Shown: one piece after another, positions 28,283-39,186 of the stretch
How positions within the stretch are numbered: the first letter of the stretch is position 1
Layout of the letters: each line of letters opens with the position of its first letter
Source of the DNA: Nitrosospira sp. NpAV
GTDB lineage: Bacteria > Pseudomonadota > Gammaproteobacteria > Burkholderiales > Nitrosomonadaceae
NCBI RefSeq assembly: GCF_000832065.1
Contig: NZ_JXQM01000013.1
Coordinates: 62,001 to 126,000 of the forward strand
Direction of reading: 5' to 3'
DNA length: 64,000 nucleotides
Translations under genes and position numbers: made by a program
Notes under the pieces: model-generated
Told to the model about the DNA's origin: nothing
What the model saw: only the letters and a program-made list of their open reading frames with translations
Databases searched by the model: none

Positions 28283-31200
28283 TCATTCAGAGGTTGGGTG
28301 TGACGAATCAATATACCTATTCACGACAGCCAATTCCGACTCGAAGCGGGGCATTAGCGCTTTCACAGTCTCAATGTCTCCCGCCTTCCCCGCCTTTTCC
28401 ATCTCGGCACAGAGATCGCCTAGTATCAGTGCGCCGACCGAACGAGCCGATGACTTGAGTTTATGGGCCACCGCGCCGGCCGTGGTCGCTTCTCCCGCCT
28501 GTAAAGCCGCACGCAAATCCGCCGCTATTCGGGCTGAACTGGCACGAAAGTCCCGCAGGAATTCGTCGATTATCGACGGATCGTTCCCCACAAGCGCTTC
28601 GAGAACACTCACATCCATTGATCTTTCCGCGATCGCTGGCGTGACAGGGACGGCGGCCACCGCAGGCGCCGGGGTAACTGATTTTGGAAGCGGCAGCCAT
28701 TTATGCAATACCGCTTTCAAGTGGGCAAGCTGCACCGGCTTGCTCAGGTAATCATCCATGCCAACAGAGCGGCAATGCTCGGCTTCTCCCTTGAGAGCAT
28801 TGGCAGTGAATGCGATGATGGGAATTCGAGTTTTGTCCCGTTCAGTGCGGCGAATGGTCGCGGTCAACTGATAGCCGTCCATTTCCGGCATATGCAGATC
28901 GGTAAGCAGCACCGCGTAGTTGCCGCTCTCCCAGCGTTTCAGCGCTTCCCGGCCATCGCCGGCAATGTCCGCCGCATAGCCGAGCAGCGAGAGCTGCTGG
29001 CGGATCACTTTCTGGTTGATCTCGTTGTCCTCAGCCACCAGAATCAGCGTCCCTTCACGCATGGCCTTCTCGCGCGATGGTGCAACCACTGCCTCTACCT
29101 TGTCCGCCGGCTGTGCTTCCGCTTCCTCCTGGACCCGCCCTGCCGCGATAGCCACCGCACGAAGGAAAGCGTCGCGATGCATGACGTCCCCATCCAGCGT
29201 GACGGTATCCACCGCCTCGGAGCGCTCATGACGGCGCCGGCCGCGCCTGATTACGACAAAGCGGGGCTCAATATCAGGCTGATGATGCCCATGTTCCAGG
29301 ACGACGAAATGCGGATCGAGATCGGGCCGGGAATGGCAGGCAGTGCGCAATTCTTCGACCGGTGGCGTATCGTGCCCCGCATCGATGATAAGCAACCATA
29401 AACCGGGGGGCAGTGTACCGATTCGTTCCCGGGCTGCCGCCAGATCCAGCACGCGTTCAACGGCTGCACCGCTGTGTCTCAGATATACAGCCAGATCGTC
29501 GCTCAGTCCCTTCTCGTCGCCCAGCACCAGGCAGGAAATGCCGGTCAGATCCACAACTTTGGCGGTGATGGGTTTGGCTGGCAGTGGCACGAAGGATAAA
29601 CGCACGGTGAACGTGGAACCCTTGCCCAACGCACTTTGTACCGAGATATCGCCACCCATCAACTGCACCAGATGATGGGAGATCGCCAGCCCCAAGCCGG
29701 TACCGCCAAACCGGCGCGTAGTGGAGGCATCCCCCTGAGTGAACGAGGTAAAGAGCCGCCCCTGAGTCTCTTCGCTCATGCCAATGCCATTATCGCAGAT
29801 CTGGAACTCTACTTTTACCTGATCCAGGCTGTGCCCGGCCAGCAGCGCACGTACCGACACCCGCCCTGGCTCCTGCTGCCCGCTGGAAAATTTGATGGCG
29901 TTATTGGCGAGGTTGACCAGCACCTGACGCAACCGCAGGGCATCTCCAAGAACTTCGTCAGGAATCGCGGGATCAAGAAATAAAGTGAGCTCCACTCCTT
30001 TTCTTGCGGCCAGGCTTTCGAGCATGTTGCAAGCCTTCTCCACCACATTCACCACCGACATCGGTGCTTCTTCGATTTCCAGCCTGCCCGCCTCGATCTT
30101 GGAAAAATCAAGAATATCATCAATGATTTCCAGCAAGGCAAAGGCCGATTCACGGATCAGATCGACCATCTCCATCTGGTAGCCGCTGAGGCTGGTTTGC
30201 TGCAACACATCCGCCATGCCAATCACGCCGTTCATGGGCGTGCGTATTTCATGGCTCATGGCTGCAAGAAAAATCGATTTTGCCTGGTTGGCTTGTTCGG
30301 CATCCAGCCGGGCCTGCTCCAGGTCCTTCATGATAAGGACTCTTTCACTGATATCAACGCCTGAAGGTATCAGCTTGACCACCCGACCTTCGGCGTCGCG
30401 GACCGGCGCAAGCATGAAATCGATCGTCATAAGACTACCATTGGCAATACGCACCTCGACATCGCGACGCACTATCTCGCCCCCCTGAGCGCGTTCAATA
30501 TCCTCGCGGAGTTGTCTCTGCACTTCCGGGTTATAAGAGAACCACCATGTCTCATCCAGCCGCTTGCCAACGACGTCCTGGCTCCGCAGGCCGCCCAGCT
30601 CCAGAGCGGTGCGGTTGATCTCCACGAAAACTCCGGCTGGTGTCGTTTCACCGACGAGGGCACCCAGGTTGTCCACGATGGCTCGAAGACGCTGCTCGCT
30701 GCCGCGCAAAGCCTGCTCCACCTGCTTGCGCTCGTGGATGTCTCGCAGAACACCGGTGAAATAACGCTTCCCTCCCACGAAATATTCGCTGACCGCAACA
30801 TATACATCAACAGGCTCTCCATTCTTGTGCCGTCCCACGACTTCACGGCCCATGCCGATGTTATGCAATCCCTCGACTTCAAGTGTAAGAATATGGTCGA
30901 ATTCGCAGCGGCCCCGCCCGGTCCGGAAATACCTCTCGATATAGCCATCGTGGCCACTACGATGGGGTTCGGGCATGAGCAGGGAAATATTCTGGCCGAT
31001 CACTTCATCGCGGGTGTAACCAAAGAGTTTTTCGATGACGGGATTGACTGAGCGGATGATGCTTTTATCATCGATGGTGATGATGCAATCCACCATGTGC
31101 TCGACGATGGAGCGCGTTTCTTCCTCCTTGCTGATCAGGGCTGCGTTGGCGCGCTCCAGATCGGCGGTGCGCACCGCAACTCTATTTTCCAGCTCCTGAT

Positions 31201-32410
31201 TGAGCTGCCGCAGGTTATTTTCAGCGCCTTCCCTCTCCCGGTTGCTGGCATTCAGACGTTCCGTCATGGTATTGAAGGTGCTGGCCAGTTGCCCGATCTC
31301 GTCCCACCCCACCACCGGTACGCGCTGCTGCAGATTGCCTGCGGCGATGTGCTGAGCGCTGTGGCTGAGGTTCTTCAAGGTCGTGACGACACGCCGGCTA
31401 AATAAAATTGCACCCAGGATGGCGGCAACGAGTGTCAGACCGAGAATCAGCAAACTAAGCGTGCGCACGCGTTCCAGGAAAGCGAATACCTCGTCCGCAT
31501 CCATCTTGACCTCGATGCCCCAGTTCATGCGAGGCAAATACCGCCACGCCGCGACTACCTCCTTGCTGCGGTAATCCATTTTCAGGCCGCCTCCACGCTC
31601 GCCATGCAAGCCACTTTGGGTAACCACCGCAAACGGCGCGTTACGGAGGGGTATCTTGAGCTCCAGTGCCGCATCAGGCTCATGTTTCAATGGAGCCATC
31701 ACCAGCGCGGTGCGCTCGTTCAGAAACCGGGTCAGCACGGTTTCGCCGCTCGCCCCCAGCCCCACATTGTCCTGCACCACCTGGAACACGCGTTCACTGT
31801 AGATCTGCAATGCCAGCACACCTTCAAGCTTCCCCTCAACCACGATGGGAAATGCCATGAAAGCCGCGATCCTGTTGCGCGAAGGCGCATAATGTTCGAA
31901 GTCCGAGACGCCGTTTTGAAGGGTATCCAGCGCTTCGCGAGTCACGACACCCAGGCCGCTGTTCCGATAGGGACCGGTAATCAGGCTGGTAGCGAAATCC
32001 GATTCATGAGCATCGGTATAGACTATTTCACCCGAGGGTGAAATCAGAAACAAATCATAGTAATCAGCTTCCTCGACAAAACGTTTGAATTGCTCGCGAT
32101 ATTGGGCATCCAGCTGACGATAGGCCCAGGATTTCACCCCGCTCTGGCTATATACCCGGGCAAATTCGCGCATGGCTGTGCGTATAGCGCTATCTGTCTG
32201 AATAACCCTGGCATCGAGAAGACGTTCACGCAAATAGCTGTCGATCTGCTCCGCCTTCATATCGGCGATGGCGGAAACTTGCTGGATGGCCGTTTTCTGC
32301 ATCTCTATTTCGAAAGTGCGCAACAGGCTGTAACCGATTATCAGGATAGGCAGCAACGAGACACCCACGAACCACACCGCGAAGCGCTGCGTAAGTGAAG
32401 TGAACCTCAT
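28283..32410 (-). CDS. Hybrid sensor histidine kinase (Cache-HAMP-PAS-PAS-HK-REC-Hpt)
   Basis: A 1375-residue membrane kinase. Between two transmembrane segments (about 10-30 and 315-340) lies a roughly 280-residue periplasmic Cache-type domain. Then come HAMP, two PAS domains (with [10 protein letters not shown]-like and [10 protein letters not shown] starts), HisKA ([19 protein letters not shown]), HATPase ([20 protein letters not shown]), a degenerate receiver-like stretch, a true receiver ([15 protein letters not shown]) and an Hpt domain ([14 protein letters not shown]). This is a complete phosphorelay. The ATG at 32410 overlaps the upstream stop as ATGA; a GTG nine bases earlier is less likely. 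The Hpt may pass phosphate to the EAL regulator downstream. Confidence 0.93.
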   Translation of the reverse strand: MRFTSLTQRFAVWFVGVSLLPILIIGYSLLRTFEIEMQKTAIQQVSAIADMKAEQIDSYLRERLLDARVIQTDSAIRTAMREFARVYSQSGVKSWAYRQLDAQYREQFKRFVEEADYYDLFLISPSGEIVYTDAHESDFATSLITGPYRNSGLGVVTREALDTLQNGVSDFEHYAPSRNRIAAFMAFPIVVEGKLEGVLALQIYSERVFQVVQDNVGLGASGETVLTRFLNERTALVMAPLKHEPDAALELKIPLRNAPFAVVTQSGLHGERGGGLKMDYRSKEVVAAWRYLPRMNWGIEVKMDADEVFAFLERVRTLSLLILGLTLVAAILGAILFSRRVVTTLKNLSHSAQHIAAGNLQQRVPVVGWDEIGQLASTFNTMTERLNASNREREGAENNLRQLNQELENRVAVRTADLERANAALISKEEETRSIVEHMVDCIITIDDKSIIRSVNPVIEKLFGYTRDEVIGQNISLLMPEPHRSGHDGYIERYFRTGRGRCEFDHILTLEVEGLHNIGMGREVVGRHKNGEPVDVYVAVSEYFVGGKRYFTGVLRDIHERKQVEQALRGSEQRLRAIVDNLGALVGETTPAGVFVEINRTALELGGLRSQDVVGKRLDETWWFSYNPEVQRQLREDIERAQGGEIVRRDVEVRIANGSLMTIDFMLAPVRDAEGRVVKLIPSGVDISERVLIMKDLEQARLDAEQANQAKSIFLAAMSHEIRTPMNGVIGMADVLQQTSLSGYQMEMVDLIRESAFALLEIIDDILDFSKIEAGRLEIEEAPMSVVNVVEKACNMLESLAARKGVELTLFLDPAIPDEVLGDALRLRQVLVNLANNAIKFSSGQQEPGRVSVRALLAGHSLDQVKVEFQICDNGIGMSEETQGRLFTSFTQGDASTTRRFGGTGLGLAISHHLVQLMGGDISVQSALGKGSTFTVRLSFVPLPAKPITAKVVDLTGISCLVLGDEKGLSDDLAVYLRHSGAAVERVLDLAAARERIGTLPPGLWLLIIDAGHDTPPVEELRTACHSRPDLDPHFVVLEHGHHQPDIEPRFVVIRRGRRRHERSEAVDTVTLDGDVMHRDAFLRAVAIAAGRVQEEAEAQPADKVEAVVAPSREKAMREGTLILVAEDNEINQKVIRQQLSLLGYAADIAGDGREALKRWESGNYAVLLTDLHMPEMDGYQLTATIRRTERDKTRIPIIAFTANALKGEAEHCRSVGMDDYLSKPVQLAHLKAVLHKWLPLPKSVTPAPAVAAVPVTPAIAERSMDVSVLEALVGNDPSIIDEFLRDFRASSARIAADLRAALQAGEATTAGAVAHKLKSSARSVGALILGDLCAEMEKAGKAGDIETVKALMPRFESELAVVNRYIDSSHPTSE

Positions 32411-33726
32411 GGTTTCCACCCGGGAACGGCTTCAAGCAATCGATCCCACTCTTCGCGCGACCGATAGGTGGGAAATGGCGCCGGCTCGAGCGGCCGCCCC
32501 GACTCCCAGACAATCTCGAACTGGCCATCGTCGCGAGCTCTACCGACGCGCGCCATCCTCCAGATATGATGGGTGATGGGATCGACTGCCACCACTCCTG
32601 CGGGAACAGGCAAGCTCTGGCGCAAAATTGTGCGTTGTACCTGCACCACATCGCCCGAACCCGCCTCCCGTGCGGAGTTGATCCATATTTGCATATTGAC
32701 ATAAGAGGCCTCCATCGGCCCGTCTATTACCGCATGCCGACCGAAGCGGTCACGGAATCGGTTCACGAACGCTTGATTCTTCGGAGATGAAATACTTTGA
32801 AAATAACCTCGCGCGGCGTAATGACCGGTCATCGTCTTAAAATCCTGAGCCGTCAGTCCCACCTCGGTGACACTGAACGATAATACGGGGATTTCATCCG
32901 GACTGATTCCGCTCTTGGCGATCGCCCGGAAGAACGCGGCATTGTGGATGTCACTGATGGTGGTCAATACCATATCTGGCCGCTGACCGAGGATATCCGC
33001 CGCTAGATCTTCCATATCGGGCTGGTTCAAGGAGAGATATCGCTCTCCAACCACTTCCGCGCCATGCGCGGCCAGCAAGTCCTTGATGAGGAGGTGCACC
33101 ACACGGGAAAAGACATAATCCGATCCCGCAAGATAGATTCGCTTGCCGCGTTTATCGCGTTTACCCGCCTTGCCGAGATTACTCAGCGCCCAATGCACCG
33201 CCGGCATGACCACCTGATTGGGCACGGCGCCGCCGTAGAGGATATTGGGCGACTGTCTCATGTCTTCGTGCGACTGCTCCATTCCCTCATACTGCAGCGC
33301 GTAAAAGAGCAGGTGATGGTGCTTTTCCACGACCGTTTTCACCGCTTTGCGACAGTCCGATGTCCAGCAACCAAACAACGCCTGCACCTGCTCCTTGGTA
33401 ATCAGGCGCTCCGCCTGCTCGGCGCAATAAACTGGATCGGAGCGGCAATCGACGACTACGGCCTCGATCTTTCGGCCATTGACACCCCCCGCCGCATTGG
33501 CCTCTTCAATGGCCAGCTGGAGGGCATCCACCAAGGGTTTCTCACTCGGTGCCATGATACCCGAGAGAGAATGCAGCACCCCGACCCTGATGCTCAGCTC
33601 CGCAGCCGAGTGCTGCCTCCACATCCAAACGCCGGCGCCCAGCAGGATAGGCAAGAGAATAAGAAAAACGTGCGTTTTATAGCGGGTCGCCAAACTTGAT
33701 CTTCCCCTTATGAAAACAACCGTCAT
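32407..33726 (-). CDS. UrtA-like periplasmic substrate-binding protein linked to a sensor kinase
   Basis: A 439-residue exported type I periplasmic binding protein with one N-terminal hydrophobic anchor or signal (about 18-36). The core reads IRVGVLHSLSGIMAPSEKPL, AIEEANAAGGVNGRKIE, ALFGCWTSDCRK and LLFYALQYEGMEQS, close to urea/short-chain amide binding proteins (UrtA/FmdD/AmiC). No ABC permease or ATPase genes are nearby. Instead its stop overlaps the start of a hybrid kinase, so it probably acts as a ligand-binding sensor partner rather than a transporter part. The ligand could be urea or an amide, by family only. Confidence 0.88.
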   Translation of the reverse strand: MTVVFIRGRSSLATRYKTHVFLILLPILLGAGVWMWRQHSAAELSIRVGVLHSLSGIMAPSEKPLVDALQLAIEEANAAGGVNGRKIEAVVVDCRSDPVYCAEQAERLITKEQVQALFGCWTSDCRKAVKTVVEKHHHLLFYALQYEGMEQSHEDMRQSPNILYGGAVPNQVVMPAVHWALSNLGKAGKRDKRGKRIYLAGSDYVFSRVVHLLIKDLLAAHGAEVVGERYLSLNQPDMEDLAADILGQRPDMVLTTISDIHNAAFFRAIAKSGISPDEIPVLSFSVTEVGLTAQDFKTMTGHYAARGYFQSISSPKNQAFVNRFRDRFGRHAVIDGPMEASYVNMQIWINSAREAGSGDVVQVQRTILRQSLPVPAGVVAVDPITHHIWRMARVGRARDDGQFEIVWESGRPLEPAPFPTYRSREEWDRLLEAVPGWKP

Positions 33727-33838
33727 CCAGATAGCCGGATAATCTCAATGCTACTCTTATCATAGACCAATGGTCACTGTAAGAAACAATCCTAAAGGAA
33801 ATATCTTTGCCGAGGCTCTTCAGGGTAGCGATCCCTGG

Positions 33839-34762
33839 TCAGGGCTCGCTCAAAACCTTCAAATGAGCGACCACGCTTCGTCCCAAGGCGGGTAACGCAT
33901 ATCCCCCCTCTAGCGCTGATACGATCCAATTGTTGGCATAAGCCCGCGCAATCTCCTTGATTCGTTCCGTTACCCACGCGTAATCAGCCTCCAGCAGATT
34001 CAACGAAGCGAGATCGTCGTCCTGATGCGCATCGAAGCCGGCGGAAATAAACAACATCTGCGGTTTGAATTTTTTGAGCGCCGGCAGCCAGAATTCACTT
34101 ACCGCCGCGCGGAATGTATTGCCGTTGCCACCGGCGGTCAGCGGAATATTGACCATGCGCGCGGAGCGTCCCGCAATACCGCTATAAGGGTAAAAAGGAT
34201 GCTGGAAAGTGGATACCATCATGACGCGCGGATCATCTCGGAAAATGTCCTCGGTACCGTTACCATGGTGCACATCGAAATCCACTATCGCGACGCGGTC
34301 CAAAGCATGCGCCTGAATCGCATGAGCGACACCCACCGCAATATTGTTAATGAGGCAGAAACCCATCGCCCTGTCACGTTCCGCATGGTGACCCGGTGGA
34401 CGAATACTGCAAAAAGCGTTTGCGGCATGCCCGCCGATCACCAGATCAGCCGCCAGAATCACCGCCCCCGCGGCACGATAAGCCGCCGCCAGACTGTGCG
34501 GATTCATCGTCGTATCCGGATCGAGATATGCGATCCCGGTGGAAGGCGTTTTGGCAACCAGTGAAGCAATATATTCCGGCGTGTGCACGCGCCTCAGCTG
34601 TTCGAGAGTCGCCAATGGCGCAACGTGACGCTCCAGCCGATCCATCAGACCGGAAGCGGTCAACTCTTCCTCGATAGCCTTGAGCCGCGCCGGGCGTTCG
34701 GGGTGATGGGGCCCCATATCATGCAGCAGGCAATCGGGATGGGAAATGAAAGCGGTACGCAT
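33839..34762 (-). CDS. Histone deacetylase-like deacetylase (class II / acetylpolyamine type)
   Basis: A 307-residue Zn-dependent deacylase. Zn and catalytic motifs are clear: RPPGHHAERDRAMGFCLINNIAVG with the tandem His, VDFDVHHGNGTEDIF with the Zn ligands Asp and His, and FISAGFDAHQDDDLASL with the third ligand. Bacterial members deacetylate polyamines, acetoin-related proteins or lysines; this one cannot be assigned a substrate. It is separated from the UrtA-like gene by about 110 bases and may or may not share its promoter. Confidence 0.93.
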   Translation of the reverse strand: MRTAFISHPDCLLHDMGPHHPERPARLKAIEEELTASGLMDRLERHVAPLATLEQLRRVHTPEYIASLVAKTPSTGIAYLDPDTTMNPHSLAAAYRAAGAVILAADLVIGGHAANAFCSIRPPGHHAERDRAMGFCLINNIAVGVAHAIQAHALDRVAIVDFDVHHGNGTEDIFRDDPRVMMVSTFQHPFYPYSGIAGRSARMVNIPLTAGGNGNTFRAAVSEFWLPALKKFKPQMLFISAGFDAHQDDDLASLNLLEADYAWVTERIKEIARAYANNWIVSALEGGYALPALGRSVVAHLKVLSEP

Positions 34763-34911
34763 ATGTAATTAAAAGCCTCCCGTTCCAGGAAAGTAGCTGC
34801 GGCTCGAAATTGAAACCGCTGCCCACTCCGTGATAACCTTTGCCTCATGTTACTCAGCTTATTGAGACAGTACCCGCTTTAACTTAAAGAAATAAAAAAA
34901 TCAGGCGTCCA

Positions 34912-36831
34912 ATGTCTCTTTTTCGACAACTCTGGCTGGCCGTTATACTGGTCACCTTGACAAGTTTCATAGGCAGCTTTGCGGTAAGCATGCAAAGCAC
35001 GCGAAGCTATCTTGAGCAGCAGCTTCATCGGAAAAACATCGATAGTGCCAATTCCCTCGCTCTTTCCATATCTCAGCTGAGCAAGGATCCGATTACGATC
35101 GGGCTGCAGATTACGGCACTTTTCGATAGCGGCCAGTATGAGACTATCTCGATTATCTCTCCCGATGGCAAGGTTGTCGCCGAACGGGTGCAGAATCGGG
35201 TAAGCGATGCCGCTCCCGAATGGTTTATCGATCTCTTCCCCATTCATGCCGAAGCAGGCCGTGCCCAAATCTCGGATAACTGGATGCAGTTTGGCGTCGT
35301 CAAGGTGGTCAGTCACCCTCACCTCGCCCAGCAGGCGCTTTGGGAGCAGACTGAAACACTGATAGTCTGGTTTCTGATAGCAGGTGCCCTCAGCGGACTC
35401 ATCGGTATGCTGATACTGCATAGCATCAAGCGGCCATTGGCCGCGATGGTCGGCCAGGCCGAGGCTATTACGGAGCGGCGCTTCCTCACCATATCCGAAC
35501 CCCGCATTCCGGAACTGCGTAGCATCGCCCGAGCCATCAATGATCTGGTAAGACGCCTGCATAACAGGTTTATCGAGGAGACTTCGCAGCTGGAAGCCTT
35601 GCATAAGCAGATCCATCATGATCCCGTTACCGGCCTCGCCAATCGAGACTACTTCATGAACCATCTCCCTGATGCATTGAATACCGGGGAGACCGCTTCA
35701 GGAGATATACAAAGCGGTATTCTTCTCATCATACGTCTCAATGATCTAGCGGAGATCAACCGAAAACTTGGTCATACCGGGACCAACAATCTGCTTTGTC
35801 AGATAGGCACGCTCATGGCAAACGTGGCCAGCGAAGCGCCGGATCGCCTGGCCGCCCGTCTGAACGGATCGGATTTTGTACTCGTCATTCCGAATATCGA
35901 TGATGCGGGCAAATTCGCAAATCAGTTGACCATGGAACTGACTGCACTGCTGCCACAAGCCGATAGTGAAACCGCCGACTTCTGCCATATCGGCGCTATC
36001 CATTATCAGCATGGCGATAAGCCGGATGAAATTCTCGCCAGTGCCGACAATGCGCTAGCCACCGCAGAGAGGAAAGGAATCAATGCCTGGCATGTCATCG
36101 CCGGGCAAGCAAGCAATTCTCTTTTGTCTTCCGCCAATATCAGCGACTGGCGACATATCTTCAGCGATGCACTGAATGAGGATCGCTTCAAGCTGATGCT
36201 TCAGCCTGTGGTTGATCCAGCCGGAGCACAACTGCATCAAGAAGCCGTTATCCGTCTCCAGGCCCAGCGTGATGGAGACTGGCTGGCCGCGAGCGATTTC
36301 ATCGCCATCGCCGCTCGCCTCAATCTCACCGGCCCGGTTGATCTGAATGCCATCCGTCATGCCTTGCGGTCCCAAGCCGGCGAAATCGCGGTTGGCCTCT
36401 CCATTGAAACGATTACCGATTGGGGTTTCCGCAACCAGCTCGCGCATTTACTGCGCCAGTACCCCCAATTATGTCGCCGGCTTTGGCTCGAAGTGCCGGA
36501 ATACGGCGCATTCCGGGAGTTCGAAGCTTTTCGTGATTTCTGCCATACTTTCAAGGAACTCGGCTGCCGTATCGGCATAGAACACTTCGGTCACCATTTC
36601 GGCGAATTCCAGAAACTCACGGATCTCGGTCTTGACTATCTCAAGATCGACGCCAGCTTCGTGCGCGGCATCAATCAGAAAAAGAATAATCAGAAGTTCT
36701 TGAAAGGCTTATGCAGCTTGGCCCACAGCATTGGCATCATTGTCATCGCCGTTGCCGTGCAAAGTGAGGCGGAGCAAAAGGCATTGATAAAACTGGGCTT
36801 TGATGGCCTTACCGGACCCGGTGTAAAGTGA
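34912..36831 (+). CDS. LapD-like c-di-GMP receptor (HAMP-GGDEF-EAL, degenerate)
   Basis: A 639-residue inner-membrane protein. A transmembrane segment (about 8-26) is followed by a LapD/MoxY-type periplasmic domain to about 145, with motifs ISIISPDGKVVAERV and a second helix near 148-170. HAMP follows. The GGDEF domain is degenerate (NGSDF at 318-322). The EAL domain is also degenerate: QEAVIRLQ in place of EALxR, and IEHFGHHF in place of DDFG. Such proteins bind c-di-GMP and, in Pseudomonas, hold the protease LapG. No LapG or adhesin is visible in the window. Confidence 0.88.
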   Translation: MSLFRQLWLAVILVTLTSFIGSFAVSMQSTRSYLEQQLHRKNIDSANSLALSISQLSKDPITIGLQITALFDSGQYETISIISPDGKVVAERVQNRVSDAAPEWFIDLFPIHAEAGRAQISDNWMQFGVVKVVSHPHLAQQALWEQTETLIVWFLIAGALSGLIGMLILHSIKRPLAAMVGQAEAITERRFLTISEPRIPELRSIARAINDLVRRLHNRFIEETSQLEALHKQIHHDPVTGLANRDYFMNHLPDALNTGETASGDIQSGILLIIRLNDLAEINRKLGHTGTNNLLCQIGTLMANVASEAPDRLAARLNGSDFVLVIPNIDDAGKFANQLTMELTALLPQADSETADFCHIGAIHYQHGDKPDEILASADNALATAERKGINAWHVIAGQASNSLLSSANISDWRHIFSDALNEDRFKLMLQPVVDPAGAQLHQEAVIRLQAQRDGDWLAASDFIAIAARLNLTGPVDLNAIRHALRSQAGEIAVGLSIETITDWGFRNQLAHLLRQYPQLCRRLWLEVPEYGAFREFEAFRDFCHTFKELGCRIGIEHFGHHFGEFQKLTDLGLDYLKIDASFVRGINQKKNNQKFLKGLCSLAHSIGIIVIAVAVQSEAEQKALIKLGFDGLTGPGVK

Positions 36832-36957
36832 TGCCTCCTTGCTTCAAGTATCATCGGTCTGAATTTTACCTTGATAAACTGACATACTAGACTTATAACT
36901 TTCTCATACTCTACAGTTTCATATCCCCCCATCAATCATCCATTATAAGGACAGATC

Positions 36958-39105
36958 ATGGCTTCCTCGCACACATGGCATTTTTTCCGGGCAGGTGGTT
37001 TCGATCAGGTACAAATTGACAGCGGCGCGGATCTACTAGCTTTGAAAGAGCTGGATCAGAAGCTATGGGTGGCACTGAGTTGTCCTACACGCGGCATAGA
37101 GTTCGACAATAGAACACTCGACTTGATTGACCATGATACGGATGCGCATGTGCATGCAAATGAAGTGCTTTCGGCTATCGCATGGGCAGGTGGTTTACTG
37201 AAGAATCCAGACCTGCTGGTCAAAGGTTCGGATTCCGTGGCCCTGGCCGATATCGATGATGGCAGTGAAGAAGGACAGCAGGTGCTCATCTCAGCTCAGT
37301 ACATTCTCAAATGTCTGAATAAAGCCGATGCGACAGAGATTTCGCTTGCTGACATGGCTGACATCGAGAAGTTTGTGGCGGGCCTTGAATTCAATGGCGA
37401 TGGCGTGATTCATTCCGGCCAGATTGCGGATGCGGAATTGCGTAAGACCGTCGAAGACATCATCAAGTATCGCGGCTCTGTTCCCGATTTAAGCGGGAAT
37501 GCGGGTATCAACCAGGAAATAACTGATACTTTTTTTACCGAAGTTGCTGCTTATTCGGATTGGCAAGCCAGTGGAGACAGCGATGCAGATATCCGGTTTC
37601 TAGGGGAGAAGACGCAAGCGGCTGCCGACGCTTTTCATGCCATCAGAAACAAGGTCAGCGACTACTTCACGCGTTGCCAGCTGGCCGCTTATGATGCGCG
37701 CGCAGCAGTGCCATTGAGCCGTTCCGCAGAGGATTATCAGAATATCGCTGCACAAACGTTATCGGCGCAAAATACTGATATAGCGAATTTTCCACTGGCA
37801 ACGGTGGAACCCGATAAACCCCTGCCATTAATCTCCGGTATAAATCCCGCCTGGCAGACACAGGTGGATGCACTACGTGAGCAAGCCATCGTGCCATTGT
37901 TTGGCAATAAAGATAGCCTTTTCGCCGCGGAGTGGGTAGCACTTTGCACCAAGTTTTCAGCATTTGACGCATGGCAAACATCCAAACCTGCCTGTTGTGC
38001 GGAGGAGTTGGGAGGAGAGCGTTTGCGTGAGATTTTCGGCAGTGGGCATAAGCAAGCAATCGATAATCTGATCAGCCGGGACAAGGCGGTGGAAACCGAA
38101 GTAAAAGCAATTCGCTCGGTGGAAAAATTATTGCGTTATAACCGCGATTTATTCAATCTGGTAAATAATTTCGTATCATTTCGCAGCTTCTATACCGGAA
38201 GGGACAAAGCGATATTTCAACTGGGTACACTGTACCTGGACGGGCGCAGTTGCGATCTATGCGTTAGGGTTGAGGATATAAGCAAGCACGCGGAGTTCGC
38301 CAATATGAGCGGGCTGTATCTGGCATATTGCGATTGTGTACGCAATGGTGGCGCGGAAAAAATGAGTATTGCCGCCGCATTTACCGCCGGCGATTCTGAT
38401 TTTCTCATGGTTGGACGGAATGGCATTTTCTATGACCGGAAAGGCCAGGATTGGGATGCGACCATCGTGCGCATCCTCGACCATCCGATCAGCATTCGGC
38501 AGGCATTCTGGTCCCCCTATAAAAAACTGAGCAAGTTCATTAGCGCGCAATTGCAAAAATTGGCCTCATCGAGGGCTGCGGCGGCGGATGAGAAACTGAT
38601 CAAAGCGGCGATGGAAACCGGTACACCCGTAGTAGCTGGCACGCCCCCTCCACCGCCCAAGCCTCCCTTCGATGTAGGCAAGTTCGCGGGGATTTTTGCC
38701 GCGATAGGGTTGGCAATCGGCGCGATCGGCGGCATTCTTGCTTCACTGGTCAGCGGGATACTGGGACTGAAATTCTGGCAAATACCTTTGGCCATATTCG
38801 GGCTGATGTTGCTGATTTCGGGACCGGCAATGATTGTAGCCTGGTTCAAGTTGAAGAAACGCAACCTCGGCCCGGTGCTGGATGCGAACGGTTGGGCCAT
38901 CAACGCCCGCGCGCGCATCAATATTCCATTCGGCACATCATTGACCAAGCTCGCGTATTTGCCCCAAGGCGCCCGTCGCTCCCTGACCGACCCATTTGAG
39001 GATAAGAAACCGATGTGGCCTTATTACATTGTGATTGCGGGTATCATCGGTGCTTTGATCGGCTTCTGGTATATGGGCATTTTCGGAGCCCCCTCCATTC
39101 AATAA
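36958..39105 (+). CDS. Large membrane protein with EF-hand-like loops, unknown function
   Basis: A 715-residue protein I do not recognise. Two calcium-loop-like segments stand near the N-terminus: DHDTDAHVHANE (58-69), which fits the DxDxDxxhxxxE spacing, and EFNGDGVIHSGQ (144-155). The middle is soluble and helical, with a CDLC (432-435) and CDC (458-460) pair that could bind metal. A Pro-rich hinge (about 560-570) leads into about three transmembrane helices (577-600, 604-630, 688-708). The first segment is thus probably cytoplasmic or periplasmic and tail-anchored. AAGGA supports the start. Confidence 0.75.
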   Translation: MASSHTWHFFRAGGFDQVQIDSGADLLALKELDQKLWVALSCPTRGIEFDNRTLDLIDHDTDAHVHANEVLSAIAWAGGLLKNPDLLVKGSDSVALADIDDGSEEGQQVLISAQYILKCLNKADATEISLADMADIEKFVAGLEFNGDGVIHSGQIADAELRKTVEDIIKYRGSVPDLSGNAGINQEITDTFFTEVAAYSDWQASGDSDADIRFLGEKTQAAADAFHAIRNKVSDYFTRCQLAAYDARAAVPLSRSAEDYQNIAAQTLSAQNTDIANFPLATVEPDKPLPLISGINPAWQTQVDALREQAIVPLFGNKDSLFAAEWVALCTKFSAFDAWQTSKPACCAEELGGERLREIFGSGHKQAIDNLISRDKAVETEVKAIRSVEKLLRYNRDLFNLVNNFVSFRSFYTGRDKAIFQLGTLYLDGRSCDLCVRVEDISKHAEFANMSGLYLAYCDCVRNGGAEKMSIAAAFTAGDSDFLMVGRNGIFYDRKGQDWDATIVRILDHPISIRQAFWSPYKKLSKFISAQLQKLASSRAAAADEKLIKAAMETGTPVVAGTPPPPPKPPFDVGKFAGIFAAIGLAIGAIGGILASLVSGILGLKFWQIPLAIFGLMLLISGPAMIVAWFKLKKRNLGPVLDANGWAINARARINIPFGTSLTKLAYLPQGARRSLTDPFEDKKPMWPYYIVIAGIIGALIGFWYMGIFGAPSIQ

Positions 39106-39186
39106 TGGAGATAGACGGACATGCACCCCAGCGCACCTTCTCATTTTCTCAAAGAAATGAATTCACCTTTTTCGGAGAATCGCTAA

